Assembly (NCBI GenBank): GCA_910586735.1
Contig: CAJUJW010000057.1
Location: 1 to 15,416 of the forward strand
From: an uncultured Oscillibacter sp.
Lineage (GTDB): Bacteria > Bacillota > Clostridia > Oscillospirales > Oscillospiraceae
DNA: 15,416 bases
Reading direction: 5' to 3'
The notes under the pieces: model-generated
What the model was told of the DNA's origin: nothing
The model's database searches: none
The model's input: only the letters and a program-made list of their open reading frames with translations
Part shown: piece after piece, positions 6,086 to 12,417 of the stretch
Layout of the letters: every line of letters begins with the position of its first letter
How positions within the stretch are numbered: the first letter of the stretch is position 1
Made by a program: the position numbers and the translations under genes

Positions 6086-6730
6086 ATGAAAATCGCCGTC
6101 GTCGCCGGGACCCCGGTGGACACCCGGATGGGCGCGGACCTGATGAAAGAAAAGGGGGCGGAGGCCGCGTGCTTCCCCGTCTCCCGGACGCCGGAGGAGC
6201 AGACTGTTTTCCAGACCGGCTCTCAGGCGGTGAGAGAGGCCGTAGTGGGGGCCATTCTGGATGAGATCAAGGCCCGGGGCCTGGAGCGGGTCCTGCTCTA
6301 CTGCAATTCCCTCAGCGCCACGACAGACGCCCATGCCCTGGCGGGGGAGCGGGGCCTCCGGGTCTGGACCCCCATGGACGTTTATGGGGAAATCGCCCGC
6401 AGACACCGCCGGGTGGGCGTCCTGGCCGCCAACTGCCAGGGGGCCGCCGGGGTGGAGCGGGCCATGGTGAACGCCTCGCCGGGGACCATCGTCCTGGGGG
6501 CGGCCAACCTGGCGCTGGTCCAGGGCGTGGAGGCCGGACGGCCCCCGGAGGAGCTGGCGGAGGACTGCGGCCTGACGGAGGCGCTGCGCTTCTTTGAGCG
6601 GAACGGCGCGGAGGCGGTGGTCCTGGGCTGCACCCATTTTCCCTATGTAAAGGGGGCCCTGGAGAGCCGGACGGCCCTTCCGGTGCTGGACCCGGCGGAC
6701 CGGCTGGCGGAGCTGGTCCTGGGGGAGTGA
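6086..6730 (+). CDS. Aspartate/glutamate racemase family protein
   Basis: A 214-residue cytosolic protein of the cofactor-independent Asp/Glu racemase superfamily. The two catalytic-type cysteines are visible: C73 in LLYCNSLSATT and C182 in VLGCTHFPYV. They lie in equivalent positions of the two half-domains and would exchange the alpha proton of an amino acid. The N terminus (MKIAVVAGTPVDTRMG) lacks the DSGxGG signature of MurI, so it is probably not the essential glutamate racemase. It resembles the shorter aspartate racemase or hydantoin-racemase-like relatives. The substrate is unknown. ATG 6086 is supported by AAAGGAGAGG seven bases upstream and by the promoter at 6032-6060. It appears monocistronic, with a hairpin terminator at 6798-6829. 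It is divergent from the flippase gene, and both could in principle serve envelope synthesis, though that is only inference. Confidence 0.85.
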   Translation: MKIAVVAGTPVDTRMGADLMKEKGAEAACFPVSRTPEEQTVFQTGSQAVREAVVGAILDEIKARGLERVLLYCNSLSATTDAHALAGERGLRVWTPMDVYGEIARRHRRVGVLAANCQGAAGVERAMVNASPGTIVLGAANLALVQGVEAGRPPEELAEDCGLTEALRFFERNGAEAVVLGCTHFPYVKGALESRTALPVLDPADRLAELVLGE

Positions 6731-6797
6731 ACGGCTTTCAAGGGCTCTGTTTTGACCCCTCGGATTCCTGGTTTTCGCTGGAAAATCGATTACCAGC

Positions 6798-6829
6798 CTC
6801 CCTTCCGCCTGCCGGAGGGGAGATTTTCT
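6798..6829 (+). terminator. Terminator after the racemase-family gene
   Basis: CTCCCTTCCG (6798-6807) and CGGAGGGGAG (6813-6822) form a 10-bp stem (one G-T pair) with a 5-base loop, followed by ATTTTCT. The U tract is imperfect, so termination may be partial. Confidence 0.6.
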
Positions 6830-6830
6830 C

Positions 6831-6916
6831 CGCACGGAAAGGGCGGCGAAAGGGGCGAAAGTGAAAAGGTTGCGCAAAAAAAGGCGGCTTTTCCAGAAAA
6901 AAAGACGTTCACAGAC
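6831..6916. other. Purine-rich spacer upstream of the rnf promoter
   Basis: This is the unexplained part of the 325-base gap 6731-7055. The strand is rich in G and A, with the direct repeat GGCGAAAG at 6845-6852 and 6854-6861 and two runs of seven A. No ribosome site or credible small gene is seen. It could act as an upstream A-tract enhancer of the rnf promoter, but nothing proves it. Confidence 0.4.
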
Positions 6917-6945
6917 TGGACATTTTTAGAAGAAAGGTGTACAAT
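6917..6945 (+). promoter_or_regulatory. Promoter of the rnf operon
   Basis: TGGACA (6917-6922; one mismatch to TTGACA), a 17-base spacer and TACAAT (6940-6945). The expected start is near 6952, giving an untranslated leader of about 105 bases before rnfC. I see no Rex-type operator (TTGTTAA...TTAACAA) around it. Confidence 0.78.
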
Positions 6946-6950
6946 GCGAT

Positions 6951-7055
6951 ACAGTATGTGATAGTCTGTCCAGGCACGTCAGTCGTCCCGAAGGTGGGGA
7001 CGGCCCTTCCGTCCGCGCCCGGGCCGCTGTCAGCACTAAAAAATGAGGTGAAATA
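6951..7055 (+). promoter_or_regulatory. G+C-rich structured leader of rnfC with competing hairpins
   Basis: Three stems share bases and so exclude one another. The first is GTCGTCCC (6982-6989) with GGGACGGC (6997-7004), 7-base loop. The second is GGACGG (6998-7003) with CCGTCC (7009-7014), 5-base loop. The third is CGGCCC (7001-7006) with GGGCCG (7021-7026). None is followed by a U tract, so attenuation by termination is not evident; control of ribosome access or RNA stability is possible. The leader ends in GAGGTGA (7045-7051), the rnfC ribosome site. I do not recognise a known riboswitch class. Confidence 0.45.
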
Positions 7056-8432
7056 ATGGCACAAGCGTTCTTTGGCGGCGTTCATCCCCACGACATGAAA
7101 GCCGCGACCAATGAAAAGGCCATTGAGCAGCTGCCTGCTCCGGCCCAAGTGGTCATCCCCATGTCCCAGCACTTCGGCGCGCCATGCACCCCTTTGGTGA
7201 AGGCCGGCGACCACGTGAAGGTGGGCCAGAAGATCGGCGAGTTCCGCGGACTCGGCGCCCCCATTCACGCCAGCGTCTCCGGCACGGTCAAGGCGGTGGA
7301 GCCCCGGCCCTACTCCATGGGCGGGAACATCATGTCCGTCATCGTTGAAAACGACTTCCAGAACGAGGTCAGCGAGGAGGTCCAGGCCCCCGCGGACCCG
7401 GACGCCCTGAGCGTGGACGAGATGGTGGAAATCGTGAAAAACGCCGGCATCGTCGGCATGGGCGGCGCCACCTTCCCCACTCACGTGAAAATCTCCGGCG
7501 GCATCGGAAAAGTAGACACGGTGATCATCAACGGCGCCGAGTGCGAACCCTACATCACGGGGGACCACCGGGCCATGCTGGAGCGGTCCGAGGAGATCAT
7601 CGGCGGCGCTACATATCTGGCCAAGATGTTCGGCGTGGAAAAAGTGGTTATCGGAGTCGAGGTCAACAAACAAAACGGCATTGACCAGCTGAACAAAACC
7701 ATCGCCGAAAAGCACGCCCCCGTGGTGGTGGAGGGCCTCCGCTGCCGGTATCCCCAGGGCGGTGAGAAACAGCTCTGCCAGGCCATCACCGGCAAGCAGG
7801 TGCCCCCGGGCGGCCTGCCCAGCAACATCGGATGCGCGGTCTTCAACATCAACACCACCTGCGCCATCTTCCGGGCCATAACCACGGGGATGCCCGTGGT
7901 GAACAAGGTGGTCACGGTCTCCGGCTCCGGCGTGGTGGAGCCCAAGAACGTGGAGTGCCCCATCGGCACCCCCGTGTCCCTTCTGTTCGACTTCTGTGGC
8001 GGGCTGAAGGACGGAACCTACAAGCTCATCGCCGGCGGCCCCATGATGGGCATGGCCCAGTACACCGCCGACATCCCCGTGGCCAAGGGCACGGGCTGCA
8101 TGCTGGCCTTCTGCGAGAAGGAAGAGCAGACCGTGGAGCATCCCCAGTGCATCCGCTGCGGCAAGTGCGTCGCCGCCTGCCCCATGCACCTGGAGCCCCT
8201 GTTCCTGTATCAGTACGCCTCCAAGGGCCTGGTTGACGAGCTGAACGACGCCCACATCATGGACTGCATGGAGTGCGGCGCCTGCGCCTACACCTGCCCC
8301 GCCCGGCTGCACCTGACCCATATGTTCAAGACCGGAAAGCAGCTGGTCAAGGACGCCGCGGCCAAGGCCAAGGCCGCCGCCGAGGCCAAGAAAGCCGCCG
8401 AAGAGGCGAAAAAGGAGGTTGTGAACAAATGA
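7056..8432 (+). CDS. rnfC: Rnf complex subunit RnfC
   Basis: The peripheral subunit that exchanges electrons with NAD+/NADH in the Rnf ferredoxin:NAD+ oxidoreductase. Of 458 residues, the N-terminal part (1-110) has the RnfC barrel-sandwich motif (GAPIHASVSGTVKAVEPRP). The nucleotide-binding region has GIVGMGGATFPTH (131-143) and INGAECEPYIT (158-168), and a SLBB-like segment follows. Two 4Fe-4S motifs are complete: C365/C368/C371/C375 and C404/C407/C410/C414. The last 30 residues are an Ala/Lys/Glu-rich helix (KAKAAAEAKKAAEEAKKE), resembling the RnfB tail. ATG 7056 lies behind GAGGTGA. Its TGA overlaps the rnfD start as ATGA. First gene of rnfCDGEAB, with its own promoter and structured leader. 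Confidence 0.97.
   Translation: MAQAFFGGVHPHDMKAATNEKAIEQLPAPAQVVIPMSQHFGAPCTPLVKAGDHVKVGQKIGEFRGLGAPIHASVSGTVKAVEPRPYSMGGNIMSVIVENDFQNEVSEEVQAPADPDALSVDEMVEIVKNAGIVGMGGATFPTHVKISGGIGKVDTVIINGAECEPYITGDHRAMLERSEEIIGGATYLAKMFGVEKVVIGVEVNKQNGIDQLNKTIAEKHAPVVVEGLRCRYPQGGEKQLCQAITGKQVPPGGLPSNIGCAVFNINTTCAIFRAITTGMPVVNKVVTVSGSGVVEPKNVECPIGTPVSLLFDFCGGLKDGTYKLIAGGPMMGMAQYTADIPVAKGTGCMLAFCEKEEQTVEHPQCIRCGKCVAACPMHLEPLFLYQYASKGLVDELNDAHIMDCMECGACAYTCPARLHLTHMFKTGKQLVKDAAAKAKAAAEAKKAAEEAKKEVVNK
8364..8390 (+). repeat. 27-bp direct repeat, copy in the rnfC tail
   Basis: This segment encodes KAKAAAEAK (RnfC residues 437-445) and is identical at 26 of 27 bases to 12152-12178 in rnfB, in the same reading frame. 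Both copies fall in the C-terminal tails, just after the last iron-sulfur motif. Confidence 0.75.
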
Positions 8433-9469
8433 CGGACTATAAGAATCTCAAGCTGATTGCCACCTCCTCGCCCCATATCCGCGGAAGCGAGACCACCCAG
8501 GGCATCATGAAAGACGTGATCATCGCCATGCTGCCCGCCCTGGCCTACGCCTGCTTCAACTTCGGCCTACGGGCCCTGGCCCTCACCGCCGTGTCCGTGG
8601 CCGGGTGCGTCTTCTTCGAGTGGCTGTACCGCAAGCTGATGAAGAAGCCCCAGTCCTTCCAGGACCTGTCCGCCGTGGTGACGGGCATGCTGCTGGCCTT
8701 CGTCAGCCCCGTGCAGATTCCCTACTGGATGATTCTCATTGGCGACGCCTTTGCCATCATCCTTGTCAAGCAGCTCTTCGGCGGCATCGGCAAAAACTTC
8801 GTGAACCCCGCCCTGGCGGGCCGGGCCGTGCTGCTGGCCAGCTACGCCGGGTCCATGACCACCTGGGTGGACCCCGCCCAGGGCAAGGCGGCCCTGTTCG
8901 GGTCCAACGTGGACATCGTCACCGCCGCCACCCCGCTCTCCTACATGAAGGGCACGGACCCCGCCGCCCTGGCGGAGAGCTTCGCCAACCTCACCGGCAC
9001 CTATGATATCGGCCAGATGTTCATGGGCCAGATCGGCGGGTCCCTGGGCGAGGTTTCCGCCCTGATGCTCATCATCGGCGGCGTGTACCTCATCTGGCGG
9101 AAGGTCATCAACTGGCAGACCCCCGTGGCCTACATCGGCACCGTGGCCGTCCTCACCTTCCTGTTCCCCAAGGCGGGCAGCGGCGTGGAGTGGATGCTTT
9201 ACAGCATCTTCGGCGGCGGCGTCATGCTGGGCGCGTTCTTCATGGCCACCGACTACGCCACCTCCCCCGTCACCAAGAAGGGCCAGCTGATCTTCGGCGT
9301 GGGCTGCGGCCTCTTCACCGTGCTGATCCGCTACTTCGGGTCCTATAACGAGGGCGTGTGCTACTCCATCATGGTCATGAACCTGTTTGTGCCCTTCATC
9401 GACAAGTTCACCAAGCCCGTGCGCTTCGGCGTTGAGAAATCCGACAAGAAGGAGGGGGCCGCGAAATGA
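8429..9469 (+). CDS. rnfD: Rnf complex membrane subunit RnfD
   Basis: An integral membrane subunit of 346 residues that carries a covalently bound FMN and takes part in transmembrane electron transfer and ion movement. Several hydrophobic helices are visible from about residue 29 (DVIIAMLPALAYACF) to 325. Family motifs include FVNPALAGRA (124-133) and the flavinylation site around VTAATPL (164-170), with T168 as the probable FMN-linked threonine. GAFFMATDYATSP (268-280) is also typical. The start at 8429 overlaps the rnfC stop and has AAAAAGGAGG about nine bases upstream. Its own TGA overlaps the rnfG start as ATGA, so the three proteins are probably translationally coupled. Length and order match Firmicute Rnf operons. 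Confidence 0.96.
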   Translation: MTDYKNLKLIATSSPHIRGSETTQGIMKDVIIAMLPALAYACFNFGLRALALTAVSVAGCVFFEWLYRKLMKKPQSFQDLSAVVTGMLLAFVSPVQIPYWMILIGDAFAIILVKQLFGGIGKNFVNPALAGRAVLLASYAGSMTTWVDPAQGKAALFGSNVDIVTAATPLSYMKGTDPAALAESFANLTGTYDIGQMFMGQIGGSLGEVSALMLIIGGVYLIWRKVINWQTPVAYIGTVAVLTFLFPKAGSGVEWMLYSIFGGGVMLGAFFMATDYATSPVTKKGQLIFGVGCGLFTVLIRYFGSYNEGVCYSIMVMNLFVPFIDKFTKPVRFGVEKSDKKEGAAK

Positions 9470-10086
9470 GCACCAAGAGCAAGGAAAAGGTCCAGATGGA
9501 CCCCGCGTACATTATTAAACTGACCGTCACGCTGCTGGTCACCTGTGTGGTTGTGGCGGCGGCATTGGGCGGCGTCAACGCCGTCACCGAGGAAAAAATC
9601 GACGCCATCAACTGGGCTAAGACCGTGGAGGCCATGAAGGCCGTGGTGGCGGACCCGGACAACACCACCTTCTCCGACAAGCTGACCCTTACCGACGAGA
9701 TGACCGCCGCCTCCGGCAGCGTCACTCTGGACTCCGTGTATGAGGCTCAGGTGGGCGGCGCGACGGCGGGCTACGCCATCAAGGTGGTGGCCAGCGGCTC
9801 TCAGGGCAAGATTGAAATGATGGTGGGCGTGGACGGGGAAGGAACCGTCACCGGCGTGTCCATCGTCAAAAACGCGGAAACCGCAGGCATCGGCTCCAAG
9901 GTCATGACCAACATGCCCACCGCCTCCGGCGTGGGCGTCCTGAGCCAGTTCGAGGGCAAGAGCGCCGCCGACGGGCTTCTGGCAGTGGGAACGAATGTGG
10001 ACGCCATCTCCGGCGCCACGGTCTCCACCCGGGGCGTGACCAACGGCGTCAACGCCGCGCTGGCCGTGGCCGGCGTGCTGGGCTGA
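9466..10086 (+). CDS. rnfG: Rnf complex subunit RnfG
   Basis: A 206-residue subunit with one N-terminal membrane anchor (about residues 17-35) and a globular domain facing outside. This domain binds FMN covalently through a threonine. The flavinylation motif is clear: DAISGATVSTRGV at 179-191, with T185 in SGAT as the attachment residue. A second FMN-domain motif, AETAGIGSKV (137-146), is also present. It passes electrons between RnfD and the rest of the membrane sector. The covalent flavin normally needs the transferase ApbE, which is not in this window. The start overlaps the rnfD stop by four bases (ATGA), behind GGAGGGGG. rnfE follows after 18 bases. Confidence 0.96.
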   Translation: MSTKSKEKVQMDPAYIIKLTVTLLVTCVVVAAALGGVNAVTEEKIDAINWAKTVEAMKAVVADPDNTTFSDKLTLTDEMTAASGSVTLDSVYEAQVGGATAGYAIKVVASGSQGKIEMMVGVDGEGTVTGVSIVKNAETAGIGSKVMTNMPTASGVGVLSQFEGKSAADGLLAVGTNVDAISGATVSTRGVTNGVNAALAVAGVLG

Positions 10087-10104
10087 GAAAGGGGGAGCTG
10101 AAAA

Positions 10105-10704
10105 ATGAATCTTGGTAAACAGCTGAAAGAGGGCCTGCTGACCCAAAACCCCGTTCTGGTGCAGATGCTGGGCCTGTGCTCCACCATGGCCATCACCACC
10201 TCCATCATGAACGGCCTGGGCATGGGCGTGTCCGTGCTCATCATTCTGACGGCGGCCAACGTGGTTATCTCCGCCATCCGGAAGATCGTCCCCGACAAGA
10301 TCCGTATCGCCATGTTCATCGTGGTCATCGCGGGCTTCGTCACCTGCGTGGACCTGCTGCTCCAGGCCTTTGTCCCGGCGATTGCCGAGTCTCTGGGCGT
10401 GTTCATTCCGCTGATCGTGGTGAACTGCATCATCCTGGGCCGGGCGGAGGCCTTCTCCTATAAGAACGGCGTGGGCGCTTCCTTCTTCGACGGCATCTTC
10501 CAGGGCCTGGGCTACACCCTCGTCCTGCTGGCGATGTGCTTCATCCGGGAGCTGCTGGGCGCGGGAACTCTGGCGGGCTTCCGCATCATTCCGGAGCAGT
10601 TCCCCATCGGCATTCTGACTCTGCCCGTGGGCGGCTTCCTGGTGCTGGGCTTCCTCATCGCCGCCATGCAGTGGGCGCTGTCCAAGAGTAAGGAGGGCAA
10701 GTAA
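10105..10704 (+). CDS. rnfE: Rnf complex membrane subunit RnfE
   Basis: A 199-residue protein with about six membrane helices, homologous to RnfA/NqrD/NqrE. C25 (LGLCSTMAI) and C108 (IVVNCIILGRAEAF) match the conserved cysteines that, with the pair in RnfA, hold an iron-sulfur centre in the membrane between the two subunits. NPVLVQMLGLCS at 15-26 and RELLGAGTL (148-156) are further family landmarks. The ribosome site AAAGGGGGAG lies eight or nine bases before ATG 10105. Its TAA is directly abutted by the rnfA ATG. It is expected to form an inverted-topology pair with RnfA in the inner core of the complex. Confidence 0.96.
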   Translation: MNLGKQLKEGLLTQNPVLVQMLGLCSTMAITTSIMNGLGMGVSVLIILTAANVVISAIRKIVPDKIRIAMFIVVIAGFVTCVDLLLQAFVPAIAESLGVFIPLIVVNCIILGRAEAFSYKNGVGASFFDGIFQGLGYTLVLLAMCFIRELLGAGTLAGFRIIPEQFPIGILTLPVGGFLVLGFLIAAMQWALSKSKEGK

Positions 10705-11295
10705 ATGGATCAAATTTCAAGACTGCTGGCGATTACGCTGGCCGCCATCCTGGCGAACAACTTCATCTTCTCCCAGTTCCTGGGCATCTGCCCCTTCCTG
10801 GGCGTTTCCAAGAAGGTGGATACCGCCGTGGGCATGGGCTTCGCCGTGACCTTCGTCATGGGCCTGGCCTCCGCCATCACCTGGGCGGTGAACAAATTCA
10901 TCCTGGTGCCTCTGGATCTGGAGTACATGCAGACCGTGGCCTTCATTCTGGTTATCGCGTCCCTGGTGCAGTTCATTGAGATGTTCCTCCAGAAGTCCAT
11001 GCCCTCTCTGTATACGGCACTGGGCGTGTACCTGCCCCTGATCACCACCAACTGCGCGGTGCTGGGCGTTGCGCTGCTGAACATTCAGGAGGGTTACAAC
11101 TTCATTGAGTCCGTGGTCTACGGCATCACCGGCGGCATCGGCTTCCTGGTTGCCATCGTGCTGTTCGCCAGCATCCGGGAGCGGCTGGTTTTCGCCGAGT
11201 ATCCCAAGAGCTTCGAGGGCTTCCCCATCGCGCTGGTCACCGCCGGTCTCATGGCCCTGGCGTTCATGGGCTTCTCCGGCCTGGTAATTTGGTAA
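10705..11295 (+). CDS. rnfA: Rnf complex membrane subunit RnfA
   Basis: A 196-residue protein with about six membrane helices, the partner of RnfE. The opening LANNFIFSQFLGICPFLG (16-33) is a signature of RnfA/NqrE and includes C29. The second conserved cysteine is C117 in PLITTNCAVLG. Both are expected to ligate the membrane iron-sulfur centre shared with RnfE. SIRERLVFAEYPKSFEG (156-172) is the usual RnfA C-terminal loop. ATG 10705 begins at the base after the rnfE stop, with AGGAGGG (10690-10696) inside the end of rnfE as ribosome site. rnfB follows 16 bases downstream. Complete and typical in length. Confidence 0.97.
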   Translation: MDQISRLLAITLAAILANNFIFSQFLGICPFLGVSKKVDTAVGMGFAVTFVMGLASAITWAVNKFILVPLDLEYMQTVAFILVIASLVQFIEMFLQKSMPSLYTALGVYLPLITTNCAVLGVALLNIQEGYNFIESVVYGITGGIGFLVAIVLFASIRERLVFAEYPKSFEGFPIALVTAGLMALAFMGFSGLVIW

Positions 11296-11311
11296 GGGGG
11301 GCGGCTGAATT

Positions 11312-12202
11312 ATGATGAATATTTTATTCGCGGTGGCCGTCCTGGGCATCCTGGGCGCGATCTTCGGCCTGGTCCTGGCCGTGGCCTCCAAGATTTTCGA
11401 GGTAAAGAAGGACCCCCGTGAGGAGGCCATCCTGGGCCTGCTGGCCGGCGCCAACTGCGGCGGCTGCGGCTATCCCGGCTGCGGCGGCTGCGCCGCCGCC
11501 ATTCTGGCGGGAGAAGCTCCTGTCACCGCCTGCGCCCCCGCCGGGGCGGAAAACGCCGCCGCCATCGCCAAGATCATGGGCATGGAGGCTCCCACCGGGG
11601 AGCGGCAGGTGGCCTTCGTCCGCTGCACCGGCGGCGTGAACGCGAAAAAGCGCTTTGACTATGTGGGCGTCAAGGACTGCATCTCCGCCACCAAGGTGGC
11701 GGGCGGCCCCCTGGAGTGCGCCTTTGGCTGCCTGGGCTTCGGCTCCTGCGTGGCGGCCTGCCAGTTCGGCGCCATGTCCATCGGCCCCGGCGGCACCGCC
11801 GTGGTGGACCCGGACAAGTGTACCGCCTGCATGGCCTGCGCCGCCGCCTGCCCCCGGCACCTGATTACCTCCGTCCCCGTGTCCAAGAAGGTACACGTAG
11901 GCTGCGCCAACCAGGACAAGGGCAAGGCGGCTATGAGCGTCTGCTCCACCTCCTGCATCGGCTGCGGCCTGTGCCAAAAGGAGTGCAAAAAAGACGCCAT
12001 CCATGTGGAAAACGGCGTAGCGGTCATCGACTACGAAAAGTGCGTGGGCTGTAAGCTCTGCACCAAGGTCTGCCCGAGAGACGCCATCCTCCCCGCGGCC
12101 ACCGCCGAGGAGAAGGAAAAATACAAGGCCATCAAAAAGGCTCAGGCCGAAAAGGCCAAGGCTGCCGCCGAGGCCAAGGCCGCGGAAGCCGCCGAGAAAT
12201 AA
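11312..12202 (+). CDS. rnfB: Rnf complex ferredoxin-accepting subunit RnfB
   Basis: The electron-entry subunit that takes electrons from reduced ferredoxin. Of 296 residues, 3-27 form a membrane anchor. An Fe-S domain follows with C49/C52/C57 (NCGGCGYPGC) and C74. A variant cysteine group (C136, C140, C146, C150) precedes three canonical CxxCxxCxxxC clusters at 170-180, 215-225 and 244-254. There are 25 cysteines in all, as in the cluster-rich RnfB of acetogenic Clostridia. After the last cluster the protein ends in an Ala/Lys/Glu-rich tail (AEKAKAAAEAKAAEAAEK) like that of RnfC. ATG 11312 is followed at once by a second ATG (11315); either could be used, behind GGGGGGCGG, a modest ribosome site. 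Last gene of the operon, followed by a strong terminator. Confidence 0.96.
   Translation: MMNILFAVAVLGILGAIFGLVLAVASKIFEVKKDPREEAILGLLAGANCGGCGYPGCGGCAAAILAGEAPVTACAPAGAENAAAIAKIMGMEAPTGERQVAFVRCTGGVNAKKRFDYVGVKDCISATKVAGGPLECAFGCLGFGSCVAACQFGAMSIGPGGTAVVDPDKCTACMACAAACPRHLITSVPVSKKVHVGCANQDKGKAAMSVCSTSCIGCGLCQKECKKDAIHVENGVAVIDYEKCVGCKLCTKVCPRDAILPAATAEEKEKYKAIKKAQAEKAKAAAEAKAAEAAEK
12152..12178 (+). repeat. 27-bp direct repeat, copy in the rnfB tail
   Basis: This encodes KAKAAAEAK (RnfB residues 281-289). It differs from the rnfC copy (8364-8390) only at 12163 (T for C), a silent third-position change. Confidence 0.75.
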
Positions 12203-12204
12203 GC

Positions 12205-12247
12205 CATGCGCGCATGACGCCCCGGTTTTTCCGGGGCGTCTTTTTTT
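12205..12247 (+). terminator. Terminator of the rnf operon, with adjoining palindrome
   Basis: GACGCCCCGG (12216-12225) and CCGGGGCGTC (12231-12240) form a perfect 10-bp stem with a TTTTT loop, followed by seven T (12241-12247): a textbook factor-independent terminator. Immediately before it, sharing one base, is the perfect 12-bp palindrome CATGCGCGCATG (12205-12216). Confidence 0.93.
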
Positions 12248-12257
12248 CCCCGGCGGC

Positions 12258-12286
12258 TTGACAAGCCGGGCGGATACCTTTATGAT
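12258..12286 (+). promoter_or_regulatory. Promoter of the RNA methyltransferase gene
   Basis: A perfect TTGACA (12258-12263), a 17-base spacer and TATGAT (12281-12286). The start is expected near 12293, giving an untranslated leader of about 125 bases. Confidence 0.82.
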
Positions 12287-12292
12287 AGAGCC

Positions 12293-12417
12293 AGCAAAGG
12301 TGAAAAGTGGCAATTGCCGCTTTTCACCGCCGGTCCGCCTCCGGCGGGGGAGCATTCCTGTTTTCACGCGGCGGCGGGCCGCCGTTTCCGCCGCCGGAAC
12401 CGGCAGAAGGGAGCGCC
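12293..12417 (+). promoter_or_regulatory. Highly structured leader of the RNA methyltransferase gene
   Basis: The first hairpin is long: GGTGAAAAGTGGC (12299-12311) pairs with GCCGCTTTTCACC (12316-12328) around an AATT loop, 13 bp with one G-T pair. Next come GCCGG (12329-12333) with CCGGC (12341-12345), and CGGCGG (12369-12374) with CCGCCG (12379-12384). A second TTTTCAC at 12361-12367 could also pair with GTGAAAA of the first hairpin, so two folds are possible. No U tract follows any stem. The leader ends in GAAGGGAG before the ATG. No known RNA family is recognised. Confidence 0.5.

Noticed and set aside
4532..6877. Very long minus-strand open frame (781 codons) across the flippase and racemase genes
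   Set aside because: It overlaps two supported genes, on the same and the opposite strand, and runs through the promoters between them; its Pro/Gly/Arg-rich product is a composition artefact.
6752..6961. 69-codon plus-strand open frame in the rnf upstream spacer
   Set aside because: It runs through the racemase terminator and the rnf promoter, has no ribosome site, and ends at the expected transcription start.
6956..6961. ATGTGA start-stop in the rnf leader as a possible minimal upstream frame
   Set aside because: No ribosome site can fit, since the transcript begins only a few bases earlier; chance occurrence.
6951..7055. Known riboswitch (such as cyclic-di-GMP or flavin type) before rnfC
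   Set aside because: The conserved core sequences of those classes are not seen; only generic G+C hairpins are visible.
9361..10713. Minus-strand open frame opposite rnfG and rnfE
   Set aside because: His/Gly/Ala-rich shadow of conserved rnf genes; such shadows recur opposite rnfC, rnfB, the methyltransferase and dprA and were all dismissed for the same reason.
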